A DNA stretch of 64,000 nt. Source: Polaromonas sp. Lineage in GTDB: Bacteria; Pseudomonadota; Gammaproteobacteria; Burkholderiales; Burkholderiaceae_C. The notes under the pieces were generated by a model. The model was not told the origin of the DNA. It saw only the letters and a program-made list of their open reading frames with translations, and did not search any database. This document shows, piece by piece, positions 11,993 to 20,590 of this stretch (the first letter of the stretch is position 1; every line of letters begins with the position of its first letter). The position numbers and the translations under genes were made by a program. The stretch is taken from positions 1 through 64,000 of the forward strand of contig NZ_JAQSDL010000122.1 in the NCBI RefSeq assembly GCF_029945895.1, in the 5' to 3' direction.

Positions 11993-12556
11993 CTACCCAG
12001 TGCGCTGGTCGATCAGGTAGCGTGGGACCGTCCCCGGCGCCACCAGTTCCCGCACGGCTGCAATCCGCTGTGTAAAGCGGTCGGGGGCTTGCTGGAAGCC
12101 ATCCTCAAAGGCGACCACCCGCAGGCCACGGCAGACATCGAGCAGCTCGCCGGGACGCAGCAGGAAATCGGGTCGCGAGGGTTTGCCCACGGTTTCGTTG
12201 CCCCGGGCAAAGGTTTCGTAAATCAGCACCCCACCCGGCGCCAGGCTGGCCAGCAGCGTGGGCAGCAGGGGGCGCCACAGGTAGTTGGTGACCACCACGG
12301 CGCCAAACTCGCGACCGGCAAAAGGCCAGGGGCCGGCCTCGATGTCGGCGACCACCTTCTCACAGCTGTCTGCCGGAATTGCTATGGAATCAATAGCTGC
12401 CTGCGCCCGATCCACAAGGGCCAGAGGGTGATTTCTCTGATGAAACCAGTAGGCGTGCCGGCCATGGCCGCAGGCGACGTCGAGCACGCGGCCCTGGGCC
12501 GGCACCAGGTGGGACCAGCGCCGGACCCAGGCGGACGGGGCTTCGCTTCCGTGCAT
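11993..12556 (-). CDS. Class I SAM-dependent methyltransferase (substrate unknown)
   Basis: The glycine-rich SAM motif is VLDVACGHGRHA, followed by an acidic residue in PLALVDRAQ and a VVVTNYLWRPLL post-I motif, in a single-domain protein of 187 residues. It resembles the TehB/UbiE-like group, but the substrate cannot be inferred. The ATG at 12556 is preferred over the adjoining TTG. A type-2 dispersed repeat (12381-12436) lies in frame directly after motif I and encodes the AQAAIDSIAIPAD stretch, which replaces or adds to the usual loop. It is probably a separate unit from dapA. Confidence 0.82.
   Translation of the reverse strand: MHGSEAPSAWVRRWSHLVPAQGRVLDVACGHGRHAYWFHQRNHPLALVDRAQAAIDSIAIPADSCEKVVADIEAGPWPFAGREFGAVVVTNYLWRPLLPTLLASLAPGGVLIYETFARGNETVGKPSRPDFLLRPGELLDVCRGLRVVAFEDGFQQAPDRFTQRIAAVRELVAPGTVPRYLIDQRTG
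12381..12436 (+). repeat. Type-2 dispersed repeat inside the methyltransferase gene
   Basis: This copy reads GCTATGGAATCA, ATAGCTGCCTGCGC, nine variable bases, then CAAGGGCCAGAGGG, matching the family layout closely. It lies antisense to, and in frame within, the methyltransferase gene. Confidence 0.75.
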
Positions 12557-12616
12557 CAACTTGCCCCATCGGAGTTTGATTGCGCCGCGACAGGCGTGGG
12601 AACTGCGTCTTCACCC

Positions 12617-12697
12617 ACCGGGGCCGTGGTACCGGCTTCGCCGGGCCGCAGGGGCAGTGCACCGCCGAAGGCACACGAAATGACAAGCGTGGGGGCC
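12617..12697 (-). repeat. Type-1 dispersed repeat (intergenic copy)
   Basis: The segment contains the block GGGGCCGTGG, ACCGGCTTCGCCGGGCCGCA and a terminal GCGTGGGGGC. It matches the 30310-30405 copy in the same orientation, and the 27417 and 28438 copies in reverse. It fills most of the gap between the methyltransferase and the SDR gene. Confidence 0.8.
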
Positions 12698-12704
12698 ATA
12701 TTGT

Positions 12705-13517
12705 TCAATGGGGCTTGACCTCGTCCTTGAGCGCTGCCAGCGCCATGGATTCGACGGCCCCGGGCGCCAGCAGCTTGAGCCAGCGCCCGAGTTTGCCTTT
12801 GGTCGTCATCACGACCTCGCGCGTCCTTTTGTCCATGCCGTCAAGAATCAGCCGGGCACAGGTCTCGACGCTCATGGCATCGTCTTCCTTGAGGCCGCTG
12901 GCACCGGCAGGTGCACCGGCGGCGTTGAAGCCCCGGTAGCGGATCTGCGTGGCGACCACGCCGGGGTAAGCGGTGGTGACGCTGACGCCCGCCGTTTTCA
13001 GTTCGGCGCGCAGGGCTTCAAAAAAGCCGGTCATGGCGAATTTGCTGGCGCTGTAGGCCGTGCGCCCGGGCACGCCCACCAGCCCGGCCAGGCTGGACAC
13101 TGCCACAAGGCTGCCGCGGCTTTGCTTCAAATAGGGCAGGGCGGCATGGGTACACCAGACGCTGCCCCAGAGGTTGATGCGCATCAGCTCCTCGTACCAG
13201 ACCAGGTCTTCTGTCTTGACATCTTCAAACAGGGCCTGCGCCGACATGCCGGCGTTGTTGATCAGGGCGTCGATCTGCCCGGACGCCCGGGCGGCTGTGG
13301 TGATGAGCGCGCGGCACTGGGCCGGGTCGGACACATCGGTGGGGACCACCAGCGCCGCGGCGCCGCTGGCCTGGCACTGGGCGGCGACGGCATGGAGCGC
13401 CGCTTCGTTGCGTGCGGCCAGCACCAGCGTCACCGCCGCCCCGTGGCGCTGCGCCAGCTGACGCGCCATTTCAGCGCCTATGCCGTCGGAAGCCCCGGTG
13501 ATGACGATAGTTTTCAT
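12705..13517 (-). CDS. SDR-family NAD(P)-dependent oxidoreductase
   Basis: A classical short-chain dehydrogenase of 270 residues. The Rossmann motif is TGASDGIGAEMA, the NNAGMSAQ motif follows at about residue 90, and the catalytic Ser and YSASK lysine/tyrosine are in AVSSLAGLVG and TAYSASKFAM. A C-terminal hydrophobic segment (WLKLLAPGAVESMALAAL) suggests membrane association, as in DHRS7-like members. The substrate is unknown. The ATG at 13517 is clear. A type-1 repeat lies just downstream and a MITE-like element just upstream. Confidence 0.88.
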   Translation of the reverse strand: MKTIVITGASDGIGAEMARQLAQRHGAAVTLVLAARNEAALHAVAAQCQASGAAALVVPTDVSDPAQCRALITTAARASGQIDALINNAGMSAQALFEDVKTEDLVWYEELMRINLWGSVWCTHAALPYLKQSRGSLVAVSSLAGLVGVPGRTAYSASKFAMTGFFEALRAELKTAGVSVTTAYPGVVATQIRYRGFNAAGAPAGASGLKEDDAMSVETCARLILDGMDKRTREVVMTTKGKLGRWLKLLAPGAVESMALAALKDEVKPH

Positions 13518-13638
13518 GGCCCTGCTGTCCCCTGCGTGTGTGGAGGCGAAAGACTACCACCGTTTGATCTCCGCGCCGGCCCCTTGCCCCGCTGCGGGCT
13601 ATCCCTTACGCTGTGCACCTGATACAGGCGTCAGGCTG

Positions 13639-13903
13639 GGGCCTGTTCACACTATTTATGCAAGATGCGTTGCGAGTCAAAAAGATCATGCGCGAGGCGC
13701 AAAATGCAGCCGGGCTCGCGCCCGGCAAGGCTTTGCAACGCTGCGCATGGCCTTTTTGGCCGCAACCCGGAGGGAACGTGGTTAAAACAGCGCCACTCGT
13801 CGTTGCACTCCTAGCCCAGCCGCCCAGGCTGAGCGTCGTCGCGCGCCTAGATTGGCGCTGTTTTAACCACGTTCGCACTTGTATAAATAGTGTGAACAGG
13901 CCC
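13639..13903. mobile_element. MITE-like element with 26-bp terminal inverted repeats
   Basis: The ends are inverted repeats: GGGCCTGTTCACACTATTTA and 6 further bases at 13639-13664, against its complement at 13878-13903, with one mismatch in 26. An inner perfect 22-bp inverted repeat (13774-13795 and 13853-13874) starts GAACGTGGTTAAAACAGCGC. The 265-bp element holds no convincing gene. It fills the 431-bp gap between the SDR and the EF-G-like gene. No clear target duplication is visible. It looks like a non-autonomous element moved by a transposase encoded elsewhere. Confidence 0.88.
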
Positions 13904-13949
13904 TAATCCATCGGGCGCAGACGCCACGCCCGGCATCCAGGAGCGCGCC

Positions 13950-16010
13950 ATGTCCTCTACCCTGCATCCGGTTCGGTCGGCCGTTCCGGCCCTGCGTACG
14001 CTGGCGCTGGTGGGCGCAGCAGCCAGCGGCAAAACCACCCTGGTCGAAGCCCTGCTGCACAAGGCGGGCGCCATTGGCGCGCCGGGCAGCGTTGAGCGCG
14101 GCACGACGGTCAGTGATTTCGATCCGCTGGAGCGCCGCGCCCAGCATTCGCTGCATTCGGCGCTGGTCCATCTGCAGCACCAGGACACGCGCATTCACAT
14201 CATCGACACGCCCGGCGCCCCCGACTTTCTCGGTCAGTCGCTGCCCGCACTGGAGGCGGTGGAAACCGCGGCCCTGGTCGTCAGTGCCGCCAGCGGCCTG
14301 GAGCTCATGAGCGGCCGCATGATGGGCTGGGCCGCCAGCCGCGGCTTGTGCCGCATGGTCATCATCAACAAGATCGACGCGCTGGGCATGGACCTTCCCG
14401 GCCTGCTGACCGCCATCCAGGCCGCCTTCGGCAAGGAGTGCCTGCCGCTGAACCTGCCCGCCGGCGGGGGCACGCGGGTGGTGGACTGCTTTTTCAATCC
14501 GGCCGGAGAGTCTGATTTTTCCAGCGTGGCGCTGGCGCACCGCGCGCTGGTCGAGCAGGTGGTCGAGGTTGATCCGGCCTTTGTCGAACGTTATCTGGAC
14601 GAAGGCGACGTCGACCCGCAGGAACTGCATGCGCCGCTGGAGCAGGCCTTGCGCGAGGGCCACCTGATTCCCGTGTGTTTTGTGTCGGCGCGCACCGGCG
14701 CCGGTGTGGCCGAACTGCTGGACGTGATGGTCAGGCTGCTGCCCGATCCTTCCGAGGGAAACCCGCCGAAGTTCCTGCGCGGAGAGGGGGCAGGCGCTGT
14801 CCCGGTGTTTGCCGGGCCAGACCCGGCGAAACATGTGCTGGCGCATGTCTTCAAGGTCAGCATGGACCCTTATGTCGGCAAGATGGGCATCTTCCGTGTG
14901 CATCAGGGCACGGTGACCGCGGGCAGCCAACTCTACATTGGCGACGGCAGGCGTCCCTTCAAGGTCGGACACCTGTTCCGGCTCCAGGGCAAGGACCACA
15001 TGGAAATTGCCAGCGCCGGACCCGGTGAACTGTGCGCTGTGGCCAAGGTCGACGAAATCCATTTCGATGCGGTGCTGCATGACGCGGCCGAGGACGAACA
15101 CATCCATCTGCAGCCGCTGGACTTCCCGGTGCCGGTGCACGGGCTGGCCATCGAACCCAGGCGCCGTGGCGACGAGCAGCGCTTGTGGGACCTGGTGCAG
15201 CGACTGGTCGATGAAGACCCCTGCCTGCGGCTGGAACATGTGGCGCAGACCCATGAAACCGTGGTTTACGGCCTCGGCGAGCTGCACCTGCGCACCCTGA
15301 TCGAACGGCTGACCGAAGTCTACAAGTGCGAGGTGAACACGCGCCCGCCGCGTATTGCCTACCGCGAGACCGTCACCGCGTCGGCCCCCGGCCACCACCG
15401 CCACAAAAAGCAGAGCGGCGGCGCCGGTCAGTTCGGTGAGGTCTTCCTGCGCATCGAACCGCTGGCGCGCGGCGCCGGCATCGAGTTTGTCGACCAGGTC
15501 AAGGGTGGCACGATCCCTGGCCAGTACATGCCGGCCGTCGAAAAAGGCGTGCGCCAGGCGCTCGACGCAGGGGTGGTCGCGGGGTTTCCGGTCACTGATG
15601 TGCGGGTCGTGGTGTACGACGGCAAGCACCACAGTGTGGATAGCAAGGATATTGCCTTTACGACGGCCGGACGCAAGGCGGTGATCGAGGCTGTGCGCGT
15701 CGCCTCGCCGGTGGTGCTCGAACCCGTCGTCAACGTCGAAATCACGGCGCCGGAAGCTGCCATGGGCGACATCACCGGCGACCTGTCGGCGCGCCGCGGT
15801 CAGGTCAGCGGCACGCGCGGGCTGCAGGCCCGCACCCTGGCCGTGCTGGGCCAGGTGCCTTTATCCGAACTGGCTGCCTATCAGTCGCGGCTCAATGCGC
15901 TGACCGGCGGGCAGGGGGCTTACACGCTGGCCTTCAGCCACTACGAGGCCGTGCCGCCGGCGGTGCAGCAGCAACTGGCCGGGCAGTACCGCGTGCGCGA
16001 TGAGGAATGA
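13950..16010 (+). CDS. Elongation factor G-like GTPase (EF-G2 type)
   Basis: A 686-residue translational GTPase with the EF-G domain order. The G1 loop is GAAASGKTTL, G3 is DTPGAPDF and G4 is NKID. Domain II follows around residue 290 (KVSMDPYVGKMGIFRVHQG), then domains III-V with QSGGAGQFGEV and a GDITGDLSARRGQVSG motif. The divergent P-loop and the 'EF-G-like' C-terminus place it with the second, non-essential EF-G paralogues, whose role is not settled. The ATG at 13950 follows a GGAG. It stands alone, next to the MITE-like element. Confidence 0.9.
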   Translation: MSSTLHPVRSAVPALRTLALVGAAASGKTTLVEALLHKAGAIGAPGSVERGTTVSDFDPLERRAQHSLHSALVHLQHQDTRIHIIDTPGAPDFLGQSLPALEAVETAALVVSAASGLELMSGRMMGWAASRGLCRMVIINKIDALGMDLPGLLTAIQAAFGKECLPLNLPAGGGTRVVDCFFNPAGESDFSSVALAHRALVEQVVEVDPAFVERYLDEGDVDPQELHAPLEQALREGHLIPVCFVSARTGAGVAELLDVMVRLLPDPSEGNPPKFLRGEGAGAVPVFAGPDPAKHVLAHVFKVSMDPYVGKMGIFRVHQGTVTAGSQLYIGDGRRPFKVGHLFRLQGKDHMEIASAGPGELCAVAKVDEIHFDAVLHDAAEDEHIHLQPLDFPVPVHGLAIEPRRRGDEQRLWDLVQRLVDEDPCLRLEHVAQTHETVVYGLGELHLRTLIERLTEVYKCEVNTRPPRIAYRETVTASAPGHHRHKKQSGGAGQFGEVFLRIEPLARGAGIEFVDQVKGGTIPGQYMPAVEKGVRQALDAGVVAGFPVTDVRVVVYDGKHHSVDSKDIAFTTAGRKAVIEAVRVASPVVLEPVVNVEITAPEAAMGDITGDLSARRGQVSGTRGLQARTLAVLGQVPLSELAAYQSRLNALTGGQGAYTLAFSHYEAVPPAVQQQLAGQYRVRDEE

Positions 16011-16019
16011 GGCTCAGGC

Positions 16020-16139
16020 TTAGAAGCAGGCCCAGAGCTGGTCGGCCAGCGTCAGCAAAAAATCGGGGCGCAAATACAGCGCAAACACGCCCAGCGTGGC
16101 CGCGATGGCGAGTAGATACAGGGCGAGCTTTCGTGCCAT
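16020..16139 (-). CDS. Small single-helix membrane protein (39 aa)
   Basis: A 39-codon frame reads MARKLALYLLAIAATLGVFA, then LYLRPDFLLTLADQLWACF. It has one clear hydrophobic helix (residues 5-22). It begins three bases after the MFS stop codon in the same direction, so it is likely translated with the transporter. I recall similar ~40-residue proteins ending LW(A/G)CF in Comamonadaceae, which supports it being real. Its function is unknown. Confidence 0.65.
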   Translation of the reverse strand: MARKLALYLLAIAATLGVFALYLRPDFLLTLADQLWACF

Positions 16140-16142
16140 GTC

Positions 16143-17372
16143 TCAGGCGCCTTGGGGCAGGCGGCCCGCCGCCGGCCGGTGGATGGCCGCTTCGCGCACA
16201 GGCAGGTTGATCAGCGCCGCAAACACGCCCAGCGCAATCGTGATGTACCAGACGATGTCGTAACTGCCGGTGCGGTCGTAGAGCACACCGCCCAGCCAGA
16301 CCCCCATGAAGGAGCCGATCTGGTGGCTGAAAAAGACAAAGCCGCTGAGCATGGACAGATGCTGGATGCCGAAAATCTGCGCCACAACGGCGTTGGTCGG
16401 GGGCACGGTGGACAGCCACAACAGGCCCATCAGGCTGGCAAAAATGTAGACGCTGGCCGGGCTCAGGGGCGCGGCGAGGAACACGGCAATGACGACCGCC
16501 CGCGCCAGATAGATAAACGCCAGGATGTTCTTTTTGGCCAGCCTCTGGCCGAGGGTGCCCGCCGCATAGGTGCCGAACACATTGAACAGGCCGATCAGTG
16601 CCAGCGCATAACTGGCCACCTGCGGCGACAGCCCTTTGTCCTTGAGGTAGCTGGGCATGTGCACGCCGATGAACACCACCTGGAAGCCGCAGACGAAGTA
16701 GCCCGCCATCAGCAGCTGGAAACTCGGGTACTTGAAGGCTTCCTTGAGCGCCTGCAGGATGGTTTGTTCACGCGGCGGCGCCTGGCCGGGGCCGAAGCGG
16801 TTCTCGCGCAGGCCAAATGCCAGCGGGGCGATCAGCAGCACTGCGGCGCCCAGCACCAGCAGCGCCTCCTTCCAGCCCAGGCCACTGATCAGGAAACCTT
16901 CGACCGGCACCATCAGGAACTGCCCGAAAGAGCCTGCCGCCGCCGCCACGCCCATGGCCCAGGAGCGTTTTTCGGCCGGAATGTTGCGCCCGATCACGCC
17001 ATAGATCACGGCATACGTGGTGCCGGCCTGCGCTGCGCCTATCAACACGCCGGCCGTCAGTGTGAACAGCAGGCCGGTCGGCGACAGCGCCATGCCGACC
17101 AGTCCCAGCGCATACAGCACCGCGCCGCCCGCAATGACGCGAAAGGCACCGAAGCGGTCGGCCAGCATGCCGGCAAAAATGCCGAACACGCCCCAGGACA
17201 GGTTTTGCACGGCCAGGGCAAAGGCAAAGGTTTCGCGTGTCCAGCCCTGGGCCTGGGTGATCGGCTGCAGCCAAAGGCCGAAGCCGTGGCGTATGCCCAT
17301 GGACAGGGTGACGATGGCGGCGCCGCAGATGAGCACCTGGGCCATGGAGAGATTTCGGCTTGGGGATTGCAT
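16143..17372 (-). CDS. Major facilitator superfamily transporter
   Basis: A 409-residue polytopic membrane protein with about 12 hydrophobic segments. It carries an MFS loop 2-3 signature in GIFAGMLADRFGAFRVIAGG and a second-half counterpart around TYAAGTLGQRLAKKN. The early GIRHGFGLWLQPITQAQGW segment resembles the oxalate/formate antiporter-like branch of MFS, a family whose substrates are mostly organic acids. The substrate here is unknown. The ATG at 17372 gives MQSPSRNLSMAQ; a later ATG is possible. The 39-aa gene follows at once. Confidence 0.88.
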   Translation of the reverse strand: MQSPSRNLSMAQVLICGAAIVTLSMGIRHGFGLWLQPITQAQGWTRETFAFALAVQNLSWGVFGIFAGMLADRFGAFRVIAGGAVLYALGLVGMALSPTGLLFTLTAGVLIGAAQAGTTYAVIYGVIGRNIPAEKRSWAMGVAAAAGSFGQFLMVPVEGFLISGLGWKEALLVLGAAVLLIAPLAFGLRENRFGPGQAPPREQTILQALKEAFKYPSFQLLMAGYFVCGFQVVFIGVHMPSYLKDKGLSPQVASYALALIGLFNVFGTYAAGTLGQRLAKKNILAFIYLARAVVIAVFLAAPLSPASVYIFASLMGLLWLSTVPPTNAVVAQIFGIQHLSMLSGFVFFSHQIGSFMGVWLGGVLYDRTGSYDIVWYITIALGVFAALINLPVREAAIHRPAAGRLPQGA

Positions 17373-17520
17373 CCGGAGAATGTACCCAATGGCGCTGCGT
17401 TCTGCTTTTGAAAATTTTGCAGGTCATTGATGAGCGCCACGCATGGGTTTCGGGAGGCATCGCGAAAAACTGTATATTTATCCAGTTATCAAATCCTCCG
17501 GGACTACAATCCATCCTCCC

Positions 17521-19491
17521 ATGGCGACCAAACTACCCAACGACTACTCCGAAGGCTCGATCCGCGTGCTCAAGGGCCTGGAGCCCGTCAAGCAGCGGCC
17601 GGGCATGTACACGCGCACCGACAATCCGCTGCACATCATCCAGGAAGTACTGGACAACTCCGCCGACGAAGCACTGGCCGGCCACGGCAAGAAGATCAAG
17701 GTCACCCTGCACACCGACGGGTCCGTCAGCATTGAAGACGACGGCCGCGGCATTCCCTACGGCCTGCACCCCGAGGAAAAGGCGCCGGTGATCGAGCTGG
17801 TCTTCACCCGCCTGCACGCTGGCGGCAAGTTCGACAAGGGCAAGGGCGGCGCCTACAGTTTTTCCGGCGGCTTGCACGGGGTCGGCGTGAGTGTGACCAA
17901 CGCCCTGTCCAGACGCCTGGAAGCCACCTCTTACCGTGACGGCATGGTGGCCAGGCTGGTGTTTGAGGCCGGCGACGTCACCCAGCCGCTGGAACTGCGC
18001 AAGGCCGGCGAAGGCGACCGCAAGTCCGGCACCACGGTGCGAGCCTGGCCGGACAGCAAGTATTTCGAAGCCTCAGCGCTACCGATGGCCGAACTCACCC
18101 ACTTGCTGCGCAGCAAGGCCGTGCTGATGCCCGGCGTCACGGTGACGCTGGCGGTGGAAAAGACCAAAGAGCTGCAAAGCTGGATCTACAAGGGCGGGCT
18201 GCGCGACTACCTGATGCAGACGCTCAGTGCCGATCCGGTGATTCCGCTGTTTGAGGGTGAGGGTTTCGCCGATGCGGCGCACGACAGTTTTGCCGAGGGT
18301 GAGGGCGCCCAATGGTGCCTGGCCTTCACCGAAGACGGCCAGCCGGTGCGCGAGAGTTATGTCAACCTGATCCCGACCAGCGCCGGTGGCACGCATGAAA
18401 GCGGCCTGCGCGATGGTGTGTTTCAGGCGGTCAAGGGTTTTGTGGACCTGCATTCGCTGCTGCCCAAGGGCGTCAAGCTGCTGCCAGAGGACGTGTTTGC
18501 CCGCGCCAGTTACGTGCTCTCGGCCAAGGTGCTGGACCCGCAGTTCCAGGGGCAGATCAAGGAGCGCCTCAATTCCCGAGACGCGGTGCGGCTGGTGTCC
18601 AGCTTTGTGCGGCCGACGCTGGAGCTGTGGCTGAACCAGCATGTCGACTACGGCAAAAAACTGGCCGAGCTGGCCATCAAGGCCGCGCAAACCCGCCAGA
18701 AAGCCGGGCAGAAGGTTGAAAAACGCAAAGGCTCGGGCGTGGCCGTGCTGCCGGGCAAGCTGACCGACTGCGAAAGCCGTGACCTGGCGCACAACGAGGT
18801 TTTCCTGGTCGAAGGCGACTCCGCCGGCGGCAGCGCCAAGATGGGCCGCGACAAGGAAAGCCAGGCCATCCTGCCGCTGCGTGGCAAGGTGCTCAATACC
18901 TGGGAGGTCGAACGCGACCGTCTGTTTGCCAATACCGAGATCCACGACATCGCGGTGGCCATTGGGGTTGACCCACATGGCCCGAACGACACGCCCGATC
19001 TCAGCGGTCTGCGTTACGGAAAGATCTGCATCCTCAGCGACGCCGACGTGGACGGCTCCCACATCCAGGTGCTGCTGCTGACCTTGTTTTTCCGGCATTT
19101 CCCCCAACTTATTGCAACTGGGCACATCTTTGTGGCCCGGCCGCCGCTCTTCAGGGTGGACGCTCCGGCCCGGGGGAAAAAGCCTGCATCGAAGGCGTAC
19201 GCGCTCGATGAGGGTGAGTTGACCGCCATTCTCGACAAATTGCGCAAGGAAGGCGTTCGGGAAGGGGCTTGGGCCATCAGCCGTTTCAAGGGCCTGGGTG
19301 AAATGAATGCGGAACAATTGTGGGAAACCACACTCAATCCTGATACCCGCCGCCTGTTGCCGGTGCAACTCGGCAACTTCGACTTTGCCCAGACGGAGAC
19401 GCTGGTGACCAAGCTGATGGGCAAGGGCGAAGCCGCAGCGCGGCGCGAACTGATGGAACTGCACGGCGATGCCGTGGAGATCGATATTTAA
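17521..19491 (+). CDS. parE: DNA topoisomerase IV subunit B
   Basis: ParE is the ATPase subunit of topoisomerase IV, which unlinks daughter chromosomes. The GHKL ATP site is visible as EVLDNSADEALAG and GLHGVGVSVTNALS, and the TOPRIM domain as EGDSAGGSAKMGRDKE and SDADVDGSHIQ. The length of 656 residues fits ParE rather than the longer beta-proteobacterial GyrB. The ATG at 17521 (MATKLPNDYSEGSIRVLKGL) matches family starts; an earlier in-frame codon at 17443 would add an unconserved tail. It forms a cluster with a transglycosylase gene and parC. Confidence 0.96.
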   Translation: MATKLPNDYSEGSIRVLKGLEPVKQRPGMYTRTDNPLHIIQEVLDNSADEALAGHGKKIKVTLHTDGSVSIEDDGRGIPYGLHPEEKAPVIELVFTRLHAGGKFDKGKGGAYSFSGGLHGVGVSVTNALSRRLEATSYRDGMVARLVFEAGDVTQPLELRKAGEGDRKSGTTVRAWPDSKYFEASALPMAELTHLLRSKAVLMPGVTVTLAVEKTKELQSWIYKGGLRDYLMQTLSADPVIPLFEGEGFADAAHDSFAEGEGAQWCLAFTEDGQPVRESYVNLIPTSAGGTHESGLRDGVFQAVKGFVDLHSLLPKGVKLLPEDVFARASYVLSAKVLDPQFQGQIKERLNSRDAVRLVSSFVRPTLELWLNQHVDYGKKLAELAIKAAQTRQKAGQKVEKRKGSGVAVLPGKLTDCESRDLAHNEVFLVEGDSAGGSAKMGRDKESQAILPLRGKVLNTWEVERDRLFANTEIHDIAVAIGVDPHGPNDTPDLSGLRYGKICILSDADVDGSHIQVLLLTLFFRHFPQLIATGHIFVARPPLFRVDAPARGKKPASKAYALDEGELTAILDKLRKEGVREGAWAISRFKGLGEMNAEQLWETTLNPDTRRLLPVQLGNFDFAQTETLVTKLMGKGEAAARRELMELHGDAVEIDI

Positions 19492-19500
19492 AGGACTCCC

Positions 19501-19530
19501 ATGCGGCACCTGCAGATTTGCAAGGCATGA
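19501..19530 (+). CDS. Possible 9-codon leader peptide upstream of the transglycosylase
   Basis: ATG at 19501 follows AAGGA at 19491-19495 and opens a nine-codon frame, MRHLQICKA, whose TGA overlaps the ATG of the transglycosylase at 19527 (ATGA). The ribosome site in front of this mini-frame is better than the one in front of the transglycosylase, suggesting translational coupling. It could also be a chance frame. Confidence 0.35.
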   Translation: MRHLQICKA

Positions 19531-20426
19531 GTTATTTCATGCATAAAAAATGGCTCCAGCCCTTGTGGCTGGTGCGCAGGCAGCTATCATTTTTGATAGC
19601 GGCTACCGTGCTGCTGCTGACCGGCACGGCAGCCCGCGCCGATGTCTGGGGTTATGTGGACGGCCAGGGCGTGGCGCATTTCTCGGCCGAGCGGCTTGAC
19701 GAGCGTTACCAGCTGTTTTTCCGCGGCGGCGAGAGTTTCGATACCGGCCGCAGCGGGCGCACTTCCGCGGCCACCTACGGCAACGGCATGCCCGGCGCAC
19801 CGCCCAGGCTGCTGGCCTTTTTCGACGTTTCACCCAACTACAAGGCGGTCAAACATTTGCTGCGCGAAGCGTCGGTGGCCAATGACATCGACTACGAGCT
19901 GCTGCAGGCCCTGATTGCCACCGAGTCGGGCTTCAACACCCATGCCGTGTCGCCCAAGGGCGCGGTGGGCCTGATGCAGCTGATGCCGCCCACAGCCCAG
20001 CGTTACGGCGTGCGGGCCGACAAAAATTCGCCGATCGAGAAAAAGCTGACCGACCCCAAGACCAACATCGTGGCCGGCTCGCGTTACCTGCGCTACCTGA
20101 TCGACCTGTTTCCCGGCCAGCTGGAGCTGGCGGTGGCGGCCTACAACGCCGGCGAAGGGGCGGTCCAGCGCTACGGCAACAAGATTCCCAACTATCCCGA
20201 GACCAAAAATTACGTCAAGACCGTGATGCAGCTCTACAGCCACCTCAAGCCGCCGAGCATGATCGGTGAAGCGCGGCGCTCCGGCCGTGTCCGGATGGAA
20301 ATGATGGGTGGCAGCAAAATCTCCTCCGGCTCGACCGCTGGCGGCGCCACCGGACGCGGCAACCAGCTGCCGACCCTGGTGGTACAAAGCCCGGTTGCAC
20401 CGGAATTCCGGGTCGAGCGCGATTAG
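19527..20426 (+). CDS. Periplasmic lytic transglycosylase (DUF4124 + SLT domains)
   Basis: The enzyme cleaves the glycan strands of peptidoglycan. After a signal peptide ending TGTAARA come a DUF4124-like N-terminal part (VWGYVDGQGVAHFS) and an SLT domain with the catalytic glutamate in LIATESGFN, then SPKGAVGLMQLMPPTA and AVAAYNAGEGAV. It has 299 residues from 19527; ATG 19539 is an alternative. A type-2 repeat (19545-19600) forms much of the signal-peptide coding sequence, so this export signal seems built from repeat DNA. It sits between parE and parC. Confidence 0.9.
   Translation: MSYFMHKKWLQPLWLVRRQLSFLIAATVLLLTGTAARADVWGYVDGQGVAHFSAERLDERYQLFFRGGESFDTGRSGRTSAATYGNGMPGAPPRLLAFFDVSPNYKAVKHLLREASVANDIDYELLQALIATESGFNTHAVSPKGAVGLMQLMPPTAQRYGVRADKNSPIEKKLTDPKTNIVAGSRYLRYLIDLFPGQLELAVAAYNAGEGAVQRYGNKIPNYPETKNYVKTVMQLYSHLKPPSMIGEARRSGRVRMEMMGGSKISSGSTAGGATGRGNQLPTLVVQSPVAPEFRVERD
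19545..19600 (-). repeat. Type-2 dispersed repeat encoding part of a signal peptide
   Basis: On the minus strand this reads GCTATCAAAAATG, ATAGCTGCCTGCGC, nine variable bases, ACAAGGGCTGGAGCCATTTT. It is one of the best-preserved copies. On the + strand it encodes KKWLQPLWLVRRQLSFLIA of the transglycosylase. Confidence 0.85.
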
Positions 20427-20590
20427 CCTGAGCCCGGTTTTCCCGCGTGGCTCGGCGGTGTTGCATCATGGCGCCCGGGCCCCGCACCGGCGGGCAGCGC
20501 CGGCACATCGGGCCATAATCCCCTGCGGCGGCCAGCCATCGGTCCCGCCACCCCCTTTTGACCGCTATCCTTTTTGCAGTTTGAACCCCG

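Noticed and set aside
13863-15632. 589-codon antisense frame opposite the EF-G-like gene
   Set aside because: Shadow of a clear GTPase gene; no recognisable domain.
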